Counted from the stretch's first letter, positions 29,215 to 39,447 are shown. The stretch is DNA of 64,000 nt from an uncultured Pelagibacteraceae bacterium (GCA_902550285.1 CACCYQ010000001.1:39617-103616); one strand, 5' to 3'. The notes: generated from the sequence alone by a model not told the origin. Translations and numbers: made by a program.

Positions 29215-31293
29215 CTGAGAGATTTTAAAAAGTTTTTTTGTATTGTATTAATAAGTCAAGTTTTATTTTTTTCTAAAACTTTAGCAGCACCTACATTGGT
29301 TGATAGTTTTAGCGTAAACTCTGAAGAAACAACACCAAATGGATTATCATTTAACAATGATGGTACCAAGATGTTTATCGTTGGTCATCAAGGTGATGAT
29401 GTTAATGAATATACATTATCTACAGGTTTTGATCTCTCTACCGCCACTTTTGTAGATAGTTTTGATGTAAGCTCTGAAGATGATGACGCAAGACATGCAC
29501 AATTTAACCAGAATGGAACCAAAATGTTTGTTTTAGGTAAAGAAAATGACAGAGTTTGTGAATATACATTAGACACAGGCTTTGATGTCTCTACCGCCAC
29601 TTTTGTAGACTGTGCTAGTGTTTCTGAAGAGGGTCAACCAGATGAATTAGAATTTAGTCCAGATGGAACTAAGATGTTTGTTGTTGGTGAGTCAGGAGAT
29701 GATATTAATGAATATACATTAAGTACAGGCTTTGATGTCTCTACCGCCACTTTTGTAGATAGTTTTAGTGTAAGATCTGAAGAGAATGTGCCAATGGGAT
29801 TAGCATTTACCTATGATGGTACCAAGATGTTTGTTACAGGCTGGCAAAATGACACTATTATTGAATATAAATTAAGTACAGCCTTTGATGTCTCTACCGC
29901 CACTCTTGTAAATAGTTATGCTATACCCGATAGTGTTGAAAACAAACCACAAGGTTTAACTTTTAGTTCAGATGGATCTAAGATGTTCCTTCTGGGTAGA
30001 GAAAATAATAAAGTTTATGAATATACCTTAACTTGTTACTACGGTGTTATTAATTGTATGGATCCAACATCTGATAAAGATGATGTAGCATCTGTTGAAG
30101 TGCAAACTGAATCTGCAAAACAGCTTATACAGCACACTACCTATCCAGTATTAAATCGTATGGAATGGTTAAGAAGAAATAGCAATAGTGCTAATTTGAC
30201 TAATCAAAATATTAAATTTCAGTTTTCAAATGAAATTTTAGCATCATTATCAAATTTAATAATACCAACTTCTTTGAGCAGTAATAATTCCTCAACAGCT
30301 GAACTTCAGTCTAGTGGTAATTGGTCATACTGGAGTGAGGGAACTATTAGTGTTGGGAAAGTAGGAGATTCTATTTCTTCTTCAGCAAAAAACATAAACA
30401 CTACTGCAATTACAATTGGTGCAGACAAAAAAACTGATAATGGCAGAATGTTTGGTGCAGCTTTAAGATTTGGAAATGATGATATTGATTTTGGTAATGT
30501 AAAAAATTCTTTGGGTATAGACGCTGTTAGTTTAACACTATATGAAACTCGTCCACACGGAGAAGGTAAATTTATAGACAGTTTAATAGGAATAGGTACA
30601 TTTAAAACAGATATTAAAAATGCAGTTGGATCAAGCTCAACAGAAGGTAAAAGAGATGGCAATCAAATATTTAGTTCATTTAAAATTCGAGAAACATTTA
30701 AACAAAATGAGTTAAATATTACACCAAAAATAAAACTTGATCTTGGATTTACATCTCTCTCGGATTATAGCGAAAGTGGATCTACAAATTTAAAATTTGA
30801 TAAACAAAATATAGGTACCATAATAGCTTCTATAGGTGGTGCAGTAGATAATAGTAGTAATTTAAGAAATGGTACCTTTAAACCTTATTTTGAATATGAT
30901 TATTTTCTAGATATTAGTCCTTCATCTGAACAAAAAATATCGTACATATCTGATACAAGCTCGACTTATACATTGACTAATATAAATAGTTCAACGCATA
31001 ATTTTAAAAGCAAACTTGGTTTTGACTACATAACAAATACAGGCTGGGATATTACTTCTAGTTATCAACGAACCCAAAGTAAAGAAAATGGTTATAGTGA
31101 TGCTTTATATTTTGGAGCTAATTACATCTCGCGAAAAAATACAGAATACGCTATGTTTTTAGATAACAACAAAGCCTTTTTAAATTATAAAAGAAACATT
31201 AATGGGTTTGATATCTCATTTGGTTCAAATTATAGCTTGATGAGCCAAATACCTAATTATGGAGCAAGAATAGAAGTTTCAAGTACGTTCTAG
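29215..31293 (+). CDS. Surface protein with propeller-like repeats and autotransporter-like C-terminal barrel
   Basis: Listed TTG start (29296) lies after a signal peptide: in-frame CTG 29215 gives (M)RDFKKFFCIVLISQVLFFSKTLAAP with AAGG 10 nt upstream; ~50-aa repeats; barrel ending 'GARIEVSSTF'. Confidence 0.7.
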   Translation: MRDFKKFFCIVLISQVLFFSKTLAAPTLVDSFSVNSEETTPNGLSFNNDGTKMFIVGHQGDDVNEYTLSTGFDLSTATFVDSFDVSSEDDDARHAQFNQNGTKMFVLGKENDRVCEYTLDTGFDVSTATFVDCASVSEEGQPDELEFSPDGTKMFVVGESGDDINEYTLSTGFDVSTATFVDSFSVRSEENVPMGLAFTYDGTKMFVTGWQNDTIIEYKLSTAFDVSTATLVNSYAIPDSVENKPQGLTFSSDGSKMFLLGRENNKVYEYTLTCYYGVINCMDPTSDKDDVASVEVQTESAKQLIQHTTYPVLNRMEWLRRNSNSANLTNQNIKFQFSNEILASLSNLIIPTSLSSNNSSTAELQSSGNWSYWSEGTISVGKVGDSISSSAKNINTTAITIGADKKTDNGRMFGAALRFGNDDIDFGNVKNSLGIDAVSLTLYETRPHGEGKFIDSLIGIGTFKTDIKNAVGSSSTEGKRDGNQIFSSFKIRETFKQNELNITPKIKLDLGFTSLSDYSESGSTNLKFDKQNIGTIIASIGGAVDNSSNLRNGTFKPYFEYDYFLDISPSSEQKISYISDTSSTYTLTNINSSTHNFKSKLGFDYITNTGWDITSSYQRTQSKENGYSDALYFGANYISRKNTEYAMFLDNNKAFLNYKRNINGFDISFGSNYSLMSQIPNYGARIEVSSTF
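29401..29925 (+). repeat. 150/153-bp tandem coding repeats (propeller-like blades)
   Basis: 'tttgatgtctctaccgccacttttgtaga'-like segment recurs with GAT at 29431, 29584, 29734, 29887. Confidence 0.85.
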
Positions 31294-31310
31294 TATACTC
31301 TTATTTAAAA

Positions 31311-32033
31311 ATGAGAATATTAATTCTACAGCATATCAAAATAGAAGATCCTGGTTTTATAAAAGATTTAATGATCAAGGACGGAGCAAAATTAACAAAA
31401 ATAGAATTAGATGAAGGTGAAAAAATTCCAAGTGATCTTTCAAAGTTTGATGCTATGTTTTGTATGGGTGGACCCATGGATACTTGGATGGAAAAAGAAC
31501 ATCCTTGGTTAATTGATGAAAAAAAAGCAATAAAAGAATTTGTTGTAGGTTTAAAAAAACCTTATTTAGGTTTTTGTCTTGGCTGCCAGTTACTTGGAGA
31601 AGTAGTTGGTGGAATAGTTGTTAAGTCAAATATTCCAGAAATAGGAATGTTAAATATTAGTTTTTCTAATAACAAAAACAATGATGCTTTATTTTCAAAG
31701 TTTCCAGATGAAATTACTTCTTTGCAATGGCATTCTTATGAGGTTCAAGGTTTAGAAAATAATAAAGATGTAACTCACTTAGCTTCATCTCCTGAAACAA
31801 AATATCAAATTTTTAAATATCAAAATCATGCATATGGAATTCAGTTTCATATTGAAGTTAAAGATACAACAGTTGGAGAGTGGGGATGCGTGCCAGAATA
31901 TAAATCCGCATTAGAAAAACAATTAGGAGAAGGAGCATTAGATAAATTTGAGAAAGACTCTCAAAAGCACATGCCCAGTATGAACCAATATTCTAAAATT
32001 TTGTACGAAAACTTCAAAAAACTGGTCAAATAA
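31311..32033 (+). CDS. Class I glutamine amidotransferase-like protein
   Basis: 'PYLGFCLGCQLLGEVVGG' nucleophile Cys and 'YGIQFHIEV'. Confidence 0.85.
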   Translation: MRILILQHIKIEDPGFIKDLMIKDGAKLTKIELDEGEKIPSDLSKFDAMFCMGGPMDTWMEKEHPWLIDEKKAIKEFVVGLKKPYLGFCLGCQLLGEVVGGIVVKSNIPEIGMLNISFSNNKNNDALFSKFPDEITSLQWHSYEVQGLENNKDVTHLASSPETKYQIFKYQNHAYGIQFHIEVKDTTVGEWGCVPEYKSALEKQLGEGALDKFEKDSQKHMPSMNQYSKILYENFKKLVK

Positions 32034-32093
32034 TACTTCTTTTGTTTCTCTTATTATTAAGCTAAATTTTTAAAAAAATAATTAGGAGGGGAA

Positions 32094-33653
32094 ATGAAAC
32101 CTAAAAATTTGCTAAGAACTTTTTTGGCATTTTTATTGGTTTTTGCATCTACACAAGCATTTGCAAAAACTATCAAATGGTCTATGCAAGGTGATAGCTT
32201 AACGCTAGATCCTCACGGACAAAATGAAGGTCCAACTACTCAAGTATCAAGACAAATTTATGAAGCTTTAGTTACTAGAGGCCTTGATATGTCTATTGGA
32301 CCACAACTTGCAACAAAATGGAAAGCGGTAGATCCAAACACTTGGTATTTCTTTTTAAGAGAAGATGTGAAGTTTTCTAATGGACAAAAAATGACATCAG
32401 AAGATGTTGTATTTAGTATATTAAGAGCAAAACAACCTACATCAGATTTTAAAGAATACATTAGCACCATCTCAGGTGTTAAAGCAATTGATGATTATAC
32501 TGTTCAAATTAAAACAAGTAAGCCGAACCCAATTCTATTAAACCAATTGTCGAACATTTTTATCATGTCTAAACAATGGTCAACAGACAACTTTGTAATA
32601 GCTCCACAAAACTGGGACGCTGGACAAGAAACTTATGCTGCGACAAACGCAATGGGAACAGGTCCATTTAAAATTACTTTAAGAGAACCAAATACTAAAA
32701 CAGTTTTCAAAAAGAATGGTAAATGGTGGGGCAATGTAGAACACAACATAACTGAAATACAATTACTTCCAATTAAGAATGCTGCAACTAGAGTTGCTGC
32801 TTTGTTATCTGGAGAAATTGATATAGTTACTGATGCTCCTGTTCAAGATTTGGCTCGTATTACTGCTTCTGCTGGACATAAAGTAGAAAGCACACCACAA
32901 ATGCGTACAATTTTTCTTGGAATGGACCAAGCTGCTGACAAGTTAAGATCAGGAAATACTGGCGACAATCCATTTAAGAAAAAAGAGGTAAGACAAGCTC
33001 TTTACCAAGCAATTGATATAGAAGCTATCAAGAAAAAAGTTATGAGAGGTTTAAGTGAACCTGCAGGAATTATAACTTTCCCAGGTGTAACTGGTTACAC
33101 TAAGGCACTTGATAAAAGATTACCTTACGATGTTGACGCTGCAAAAAAACTATTAGCGGATGCAGGTTATCCAAATGGTTTTGATGTTGAACTAAGATGT
33201 CCAAATGACAGATATGTAAACGACGAAGCAATTTGTACAGCTGTTGTTGGAATGTTAGGAAAAATAGGTGTTAATGTAAACTTATTTGCTCAAACTAAAA
33301 GTAAACACTTTAAAGAACTAAAAGATGACCAAGGAGACTTTTATATGCTTGGTTGGGGTGTTCCTACTTTAGACAGTCACTACGTGTTCCACTATCTATA
33401 TGAATCTGGCGCAAGCTGGAACAAAGTTAACTTCAGCGATGCCGATGTTGATGCTGCAATTAGAGTGATGGAAGGTGAAGTTGACCTAGATAAAAGAAAT
33501 GCTGCAATAGCTAAAGCTTGGAAAATTGTAAGAGATAACATTGCTTATCTACCTTTACACCACCAAGTAATTTCTTGGGCATCAAAAACAAATGTTAATG
33601 TACCTATAAGACCGAATAATGAACCATTATTCCGTTTTTCTAGCGTAAATTAA
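32094..33653 (+). CDS. ABC transporter substrate-binding protein, family 5 (peptide/nickel)
   Basis: Signal peptide; 'SLTLDPHGQNEGPTTQVSRQIYEALVTRG', 'PFKKKEVRQALYQAIDIEAI'; RBS aggagggg. Confidence 0.92.
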   Translation: MKPKNLLRTFLAFLLVFASTQAFAKTIKWSMQGDSLTLDPHGQNEGPTTQVSRQIYEALVTRGLDMSIGPQLATKWKAVDPNTWYFFLREDVKFSNGQKMTSEDVVFSILRAKQPTSDFKEYISTISGVKAIDDYTVQIKTSKPNPILLNQLSNIFIMSKQWSTDNFVIAPQNWDAGQETYAATNAMGTGPFKITLREPNTKTVFKKNGKWWGNVEHNITEIQLLPIKNAATRVAALLSGEIDIVTDAPVQDLARITASAGHKVESTPQMRTIFLGMDQAADKLRSGNTGDNPFKKKEVRQALYQAIDIEAIKKKVMRGLSEPAGIITFPGVTGYTKALDKRLPYDVDAAKKLLADAGYPNGFDVELRCPNDRYVNDEAICTAVVGMLGKIGVNVNLFAQTKSKHFKELKDDQGDFYMLGWGVPTLDSHYVFHYLYESGASWNKVNFSDADVDAAIRVMEGEVDLDKRNAAIAKAWKIVRDNIAYLPLHHQVISWASKTNVNVPIRPNNEPLFRFSSVN

Positions 33654-33664
33654 ATTAATTTTTT

Positions 33665-33691
33665 ACAAGCCCTTTTTTAAAAAGGGCTTGT
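33665..33691 (+). terminator. Intraoperonic GC-cored hairpin after SBP gene
   Basis: ACAAGCCCTTTTT-T-AAAAAGGGCTTGT, 13-bp complementary arms 12 nt after stop. Confidence 0.7.
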
Positions 33692-33709
33692 AACTTAAGC
33701 TTTCATAAA

Positions 33710-34693
33710 TTGATAAAGTATTTTTTAAAACGTCTGTTCCAATCAGTAATGGTAATGCTGATCGTTGCTTTTGTTTCATTTTCACTTTTTACTTTTGTTG
33801 GTGATCCAATTAATAATATGGTTGGAGAAGAAACATCTGATGAAGAAAGATCTGAGCTTAGAGAATCTTTAGGATTAAATGATCCAATATATGTTCAATT
33901 TACAAGATTTGTAATTAATGCTTCAAAAGGTGAATTTGGAATCTCTTATCAATTAAGAAGACCTGTTTCAGAATTAATTACTGAAAGATTACCAGCAACG
34001 ATAGAACTTGTTTTAATTTCTGCTTTAATTGCACTTGTTTCAGGAACTTTGTTAGGAGTTTACACAGGAATAAACCGAAAAGGTTTTTTGAGTGACATTA
34101 TATTAGCAATTTCATTGCTCGGAGTATCACTCCCCACATTTGTAATTGGTATATTATTCATTTATCTTTTTGCCGTAATCTTAGGAGTATTACCTTCTTT
34201 TGGAAGAGGCGAAGTTGTTGATATTGGATTTTGGTCTACGGGTTTTTTAACAATATCTGGATTAAAAGCTATTATTCTTCCTTCTGTAACTCTTAGTCTT
34301 TTTCAAATGACTTACATCATTAGACTTGTCCGAGCAGAAATGATGGAAATATTACAAACAGACTATATTAAGTTCGCAAGAGCAAGAGGAATAAGCGAAA
34401 AAAGCATTCATTATAAACATGCATTAAAAAATGGATTAATACCTGTAATTACTATTGCAGGAATAAATATTGGTACATTAATTGCATTTTCAATAATTAC
34501 AGAAACAGTTTTTCAATGGCCTGGTATGGGGTTTTTATTCATACAAGCTGTTCAATTCGTAGATATACCAATTATGTCTGCATACTTAGTATTTATAGCA
34601 TTCGTTTTTGTAATGATAAATTTCATAGTAGATATTTTGTACTACTTTATTGATCCAAGAATTAGAGTTAAAGCGGAGGCAGTAAGTGGATAA
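33710..34693 (+). CDS. ABC transporter permease, DppB-like
   Basis: 'LIRLVRAEMMEILQTDYIKFARARGISEKSI' EAA-type loop; TTG start. Confidence 0.9.
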   Translation: MIKYFLKRLFQSVMVMLIVAFVSFSLFTFVGDPINNMVGEETSDEERSELRESLGLNDPIYVQFTRFVINASKGEFGISYQLRRPVSELITERLPATIELVLISALIALVSGTLLGVYTGINRKGFLSDIILAISLLGVSLPTFVIGILFIYLFAVILGVLPSFGRGEVVDIGFWSTGFLTISGLKAIILPSVTLSLFQMTYIIRLVRAEMMEILQTDYIKFARARGISEKSIHYKHALKNGLIPVITIAGINIGTLIAFSIITETVFQWPGMGFLFIQAVQFVDIPIMSAYLVFIAFVFVMINFIVDILYYFIDPRIRVKAEAVSG

Positions 34694-35612
34694 TAAAAAT
34701 TTGACATTGATTAATAGAATTAAAGACAGTGACATTTACTTTAGCTTTATAAAATCACCCACAGCTATTGTATCAACTATTATATTAATCATAATTTTCT
34801 TTTGTTCTTTTTTTGTAGAATTTGTAACGCCTTATAATCCATTTGACCCGTCTTCTTTATCTTTAATGGATGCATTTACCCCACCTTCATGGACAGAAGA
34901 TGGCCTTGCTAAATTTATTTTAGGAACTGATGGTCAAGGTAGAGATATGTTAGCAACAATTCTTTATGGATCACGAATTTCTTTAATTGTAGGTTTTTCA
35001 GCAGTTATATTTGCTTTGGTATTAGGAGTGTCATTGGGATTAACAGCAGGATACTTCGGAGGAAAATATGAAATGATTGTCATGAGATTTACCGATGTAC
35101 AATTAACTGTACCAAGTATTTTAATGGCTCTTTTAGTAGATGGGATCGCAAGAGGAATTATTTCAAGAGAATTACATGATGAAATGGCAATTTATGTTTT
35201 AATTTTTGCCATAGGTATTTCTGAATGGCCTCAGTTTGCAAGAGTATCAAGAGCTGCAACTTTGGTTGAAAAAAATAAAGATTATGTTTCCGCATCAACA
35301 ATTATTGGAGTTTCAAATTTAATAATTATGTTTAAACACATCTTGCCAAATATTTTAAGACCAGTTTTAGTAATTGGAACAATAGGACTTGCACTTGCAA
35401 TAATAGCTGAAGCTACATTAAGTTTCTTAGGAGTAGGTGTGCCACCAACAACACCTTCTTTAGGAACATTGATTAGACTTGGTAATGATTTTTTATTCTC
35501 TGGAGAATGGTGGATTACTTTCTTTCCAGCAATTTTTTTAGTTGTTTTAGCATTTTCAATTAATCTTTTAGGAGATTGGATGAGAGATACTCTTAATCCA
35601 AAATTAAATTAA
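34686..35612 (+). CDS. ABC transporter permease, DppC-like
   Basis: 'LGTDGQGRDMLATILYGSRISLIVG', 'FLGVGVPPTTPSLGTLI'; GTG start. Confidence 0.9.
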   Translation: MDNKNLTLINRIKDSDIYFSFIKSPTAIVSTIILIIIFFCSFFVEFVTPYNPFDPSSLSLMDAFTPPSWTEDGLAKFILGTDGQGRDMLATILYGSRISLIVGFSAVIFALVLGVSLGLTAGYFGGKYEMIVMRFTDVQLTVPSILMALLVDGIARGIISRELHDEMAIYVLIFAIGISEWPQFARVSRAATLVEKNKDYVSASTIIGVSNLIIMFKHILPNILRPVLVIGTIGLALAIIAEATLSFLGVGVPPTTPSLGTLIRLGNDFLFSGEWWITFFPAIFLVVLAFSINLLGDWMRDTLNPKLN

Positions 35613-37294
35613 TGAGTTTTTTAAAAATAAATAATTTAAGCGTTGATTATAAAATGAGGAGAGAAACTGTTTATGCTGCAAAAAATGTAAACATTGAAGT
35701 GAGCAAGGGAGAAATTTTAGGACTAGTAGGGGAGTCTGGTTCAGGAAAAAGTACAGTTGGTAATGCAATTATAAATCTTATTGATGAACCAGGAAAAGTT
35801 TCGAGCGGTTCAATATTATTAGGAGAAATAAATATTCATGAAAATCCAGAAAACATTGTTAAGTATAGAGGTAAAAAAGTTGGTTTGATTTTTCAAGATC
35901 CTCAAACCTCTTTAAATCCAATATTTACCATTGGTGAACAATTAATTGAAACTATTCAAACCCATTTAAATTTAAATACTAAAGAAGCTAAAACAAAAGC
36001 TATAAATTTATTAAAGGAAGTTGGTATTAAAGATGCTGAAAAAAGATTTGATAACTATCCTCATCAATTTTCAGGAGGAATGAGACAAAGGGTTGTTATT
36101 TCTCTAGCACTTTGTTGTGAGCCAGAACTTTTAATAGCAGACGAACCAACAACAGCATTAGATGTATCAATTCAATCTCAAATTTTAGATTTAATTAAAA
36201 GATTAACTAAAGAAAGAAATTTAGCTGTAATATTAATTACCCACGATATGGGAGTTATTTCTGAGACAACTGACAGAGTAGCTGTAATGAAAAATGGCAA
36301 TTTAGTTGAAATTGGTCCTACTAAAGAAATTTTAACTAAACCAAAGGAAATTTACACAAAGAGTCTTGTGAGCTCAGTGCCACCAACAAACAAAAAAATT
36401 GAAAGATTTAAAATAATTGAAAAAGAAAACAAAAATCAAAGTGAAACTAATATTAAAATTTTAAATAGATGGACTAAAAAAGAAATTATTAATCAAGATC
36501 TAATTCAAATAAAAAACTTAAGCAAAACATTTGATGATAGTTTCTTTATCGAAAGTTCAAAAAATGCTGTTATGGCAGTAGACGATGTTTCATTTAACAT
36601 TAAAGAAGGTCAATCATTTGGATTAGTAGGAGAGAGTGGTAGTGGAAAATCTACGATTGCCAAAATGATTGTTAATTTATTTAGACCGAGTTCTGGAGAT
36701 ATTTACTTTGATAATGTTTGTATAACAAAAATCAAAAGTAACAAAGAAATGATGAAATTTAGAAAACAAATTCAAATGATATTCCAAGATCCATACTCTT
36801 CATTAAATGGAAGATTAAAAGTTAAAGATATAGTTGCTGAACCAATAAAACTTCACGATCCCTCAATAAGTTCAAAAAATTTAAATGATTATATTTATGA
36901 TTTATTAGAATCTGTTGAACTATCACAACAATCAGCTGATCGTTATCCTCATGAATTTTCAGGGGGTCAAAGACAAAGGATATCAATAGCAAGAGCCCTT
37001 GCAACCCAACCAAGATTACTTGTTTGTGATGAACCGACTTCTGCACTAGATGTAAGTATCCAAGCGCAAATATTAAATTTATTAAAAGATTTACAGGAGC
37101 AATTAAATCTGACAATCTTATTTATTAGTCATGATTTACCAGTGGTAAGACAAATGTGTGATCGGATAGCAGTGTTAAAAAATGGCAAACTTTGTGAAGT
37201 TTCAATGACAGAAGAATTGTTTAAAAATCCAAACCATGAATACACAAAAGAATTATTAGATTTAATGCCAAAGATAGAATCGATTTATAACTAG
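35612..37294 (+). CDS. ABC transporter ATP-binding protein, fused DppD-DppF-like
   Basis: Two Walker A (GESGSGKST x2), two signature motifs (QFSGGMRQR, EFSGGQRQR). Confidence 0.94.
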   Translation: MSFLKINNLSVDYKMRRETVYAAKNVNIEVSKGEILGLVGESGSGKSTVGNAIINLIDEPGKVSSGSILLGEINIHENPENIVKYRGKKVGLIFQDPQTSLNPIFTIGEQLIETIQTHLNLNTKEAKTKAINLLKEVGIKDAEKRFDNYPHQFSGGMRQRVVISLALCCEPELLIADEPTTALDVSIQSQILDLIKRLTKERNLAVILITHDMGVISETTDRVAVMKNGNLVEIGPTKEILTKPKEIYTKSLVSSVPPTNKKIERFKIIEKENKNQSETNIKILNRWTKKEIINQDLIQIKNLSKTFDDSFFIESSKNAVMAVDDVSFNIKEGQSFGLVGESGSGKSTIAKMIVNLFRPSSGDIYFDNVCITKIKSNKEMMKFRKQIQMIFQDPYSSLNGRLKVKDIVAEPIKLHDPSISSKNLNDYIYDLLESVELSQQSADRYPHEFSGGQRQRISIARALATQPRLLVCDEPTSALDVSIQAQILNLLKDLQEQLNLTILFISHDLPVVRQMCDRIAVLKNGKLCEVSMTEELFKNPNHEYTKELLDLMPKIESIYN

Positions 37295-38367
37295 ATTTTT
37301 TTTCTATCAACTAATTTTAAAATTACTGGAATTATAAATAAAATTATTAACAATCTAATTATATGATGAAAAGATACGAAGTCAGGATCTAAGTCAAATG
37401 CAATAGCTATTACTGCCACTTCATAAATTCCACCAGGACAAAAAGATAGTACTAAAGTTAAAAAATTATTATTAACAAAAAAAGTTGCGATATAGGCAGC
37501 TACTAAACCCAATATTACTAGCAAAAATGTTGCAACCAAACTATGTATAGTATTTTTTGCTACCTCTTTAATTGTTTTTTCTGCAAATCTGCAACCAACT
37601 GAGGCTCCAAGAATTAGTAAACAAAAGTTAATAGATTCATCGGGCAATTTATAAGAAGCTATGTCGGCAATTTGAAGAATACCACTAGCAACCAATGTTC
37701 CAGACAACAATGCAGCTGGTATTTTAATTTTATCAAATAATAAAATTAAAATTATTGACCCAACTAATAAAATGATAAGATTAAAATGATTTTGTCCCAG
37801 ATAATCAAACTTTTCAATTTCCAATGGTTCTGTTGAAGCAAAATTGACAATTATAAAAGGAAAAACTGTAATTATAATTATAAGTCTAATTAGATGTGAT
37901 GTAGCAACCTGAGATAAATCTGATTTTTCATATTCTGCTAAAATCATTAAAGGACCAAGCGCTCCAGGAGCAGCGGAAAAGATAGAGGTTTTTTCTTTAT
38001 AATTTGAAAACTTTTGAAGGTATTTTGAAACAATAAAAATACTCACAATAATATAAAAAAACATTATTATCGTAGTCCAAATCCAGTTAACCATTTGATT
38101 AATTAAATTTTGATCAATATAATTTCCGATGTGAAGTCCAAGTATAATTAGAATTCCACTTAAAGCCAATTTTGGCATTACAACCTTCATCCCCACTAAT
38201 GCTGCAATTGATATAGCGATCATAGGTCCAATCATCCAAGCCAAAGGTATTCTAAAGTAGTCAGCTACAATTGCGCTTGGTATGGAGATTAAAATTACTA
38301 AAAAGAAATTTTTAGAAACAAGTTGTTTTAAATTAGTAATATTTAAAGGGATGCTAGAATTTTGCAT
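37291..38367 (-). CDS. AbrB-family membrane protein
   Basis: 'RIPLAWMIGPMIAISIAAL', 'SAAPGALGPLMILAE', 'SFCPGGIYEVAVIAIA'. Confidence 0.8.
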   Translation of the reverse strand: MQNSSIPLNITNLKQLVSKNFFLVILISIPSAIVADYFRIPLAWMIGPMIAISIAALVGMKVVMPKLALSGILIILGLHIGNYIDQNLINQMVNWIWTTIIMFFYIIVSIFIVSKYLQKFSNYKEKTSIFSAAPGALGPLMILAEYEKSDLSQVATSHLIRLIIIITVFPFIIVNFASTEPLEIEKFDYLGQNHFNLIILLVGSIILILLFDKIKIPAALLSGTLVASGILQIADIASYKLPDESINFCLLILGASVGCRFAEKTIKEVAKNTIHSLVATFLLVILGLVAAYIATFFVNNNFLTLVLSFCPGGIYEVAVIAIAFDLDPDFVSFHHIIRLLIILFIIPVILKLVDRKKI

Positions 38368-38399
38368 ATTAATAGTGCTTATATTGGATATCTCCTTGA

Positions 38400-38428
38400 T
38401 TGACTCTTATCAATTACTCTAATTTAAT
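38400..38428 (+). promoter_or_regulatory. Sigma70-like promoter for tctC
   Basis: TTGACT-N17-TTTAAT, 33 bp upstream of the ATG. Confidence 0.5.
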
Positions 38429-38460
38429 ACATCTATAAATTAATTAAAAAGAGGGGAAAA

Positions 38461-39447
38461 ATGTTTAAATCTTTAAGAACAATTATCTCAGTTCTTTTTG
38501 CATCAATTTTATTACTATCTTCTACAACTGGTTCATTTGCGATTGACAAATTACATTTTGTTATCGGTGGTGGTGCTGGAGGTGGTTGGGATGGAACTGC
38601 AAGAGGTACTGGAGAAGCTTTAACAAAAGCTGGAATGTTAAAAAGTGCATCATTTGAAAACATGTCAGGTGGTGGTGGAGGAAAAGCTTTAGCTTTTATG
38701 ATTAATACTAAGCCTGCGAATACTATATTAGTACAATCAACTCCATTGGTTTTAAGGTCAATCACTAGACACAAAGGTTATGTAAAAGATGGTGGAAGTG
38801 GAGTTATATCTTATAAAGATGTTGTGCCAATTGCTGGAGTAATAGGTGACTATGGTGCAATAGCAGTAGCTAAAAACTCACCATTTAAAAACTTTAAAGA
38901 TGTTGTGGATGCTTACAAAAAAGATCCTAGCTCAGTAAAAATGGCTGGTGGATCTGTTAGAGGAAGCATGGACCATTTAATCGGTGCTTTGGCTTTCCAA
39001 GAAGCCGGTGCTGATCCAAATAAAGTTATTTACGTTCCTTACGACGCTGGAGGAAAAGCTTTAGCTGGATTGTTATCAGGTGAAACTCAAATTCTTTCTA
39101 CTGGTTTGGGAGAAGTTATGGGTGCAAGAGACCAAGTAAGAATAATTGGTATTACTGCTCCTGAGAGAGTAGGTGATGCACCAGAAGTTCCAACATTAAA
39201 AGAGCAAGGTTATGATGTACAATTCGTTAACTGGAGAGGATTTTTTGGACCTCCAGGTATGAGCAATTCTATGAAAAATGAAATTGCAAAAATGCTAGGC
39301 GATGTACAAAAAACTTCTGAATGGGAAACTGTTAGAAAAAGAAATGCTTGGGTAAATATTTACAATCCAGGTGATAAGTTTGTTAAGTTTTTAGAAAAAC
39401 AAACTGTAGAAATGACAGCTCTTATGAAAAAATTAGGAGTTATATAA
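38461..39447 (+). CDS. Tripartite tricarboxylate transporter substrate-binding protein (TctC-like)
   Basis: Signal peptide, 'FVIGGGAGGGWDGTARGTGEAL', 'GMLKSASFENMSGGGG'. Confidence 0.88.
   Translation: MFKSLRTIISVLFASILLLSSTTGSFAIDKLHFVIGGGAGGGWDGTARGTGEALTKAGMLKSASFENMSGGGGGKALAFMINTKPANTILVQSTPLVLRSITRHKGYVKDGGSGVISYKDVVPIAGVIGDYGAIAVAKNSPFKNFKDVVDAYKKDPSSVKMAGGSVRGSMDHLIGALAFQEAGADPNKVIYVPYDAGGKALAGLLSGETQILSTGLGEVMGARDQVRIIGITAPERVGDAPEVPTLKEQGYDVQFVNWRGFFGPPGMSNSMKNEIAKMLGDVQKTSEWETVRKRNAWVNIYNPGDKFVKFLEKQTVEMTALMKKLGVI

Noticed and set aside
30306-30662. 118-aa minus-strand ORF
   Set aside because: Antisense shadow of the surface-protein gene 29215-31293
36822-37115. 97-aa minus-strand ORF
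   Set aside because: Antisense to the second ABC ATPase domain
38433-38774. 113-aa minus-strand ORF
   Set aside because: Antisense to the TctC-like gene; Pro/Ala runs are the reverse complement of Gly-rich codons
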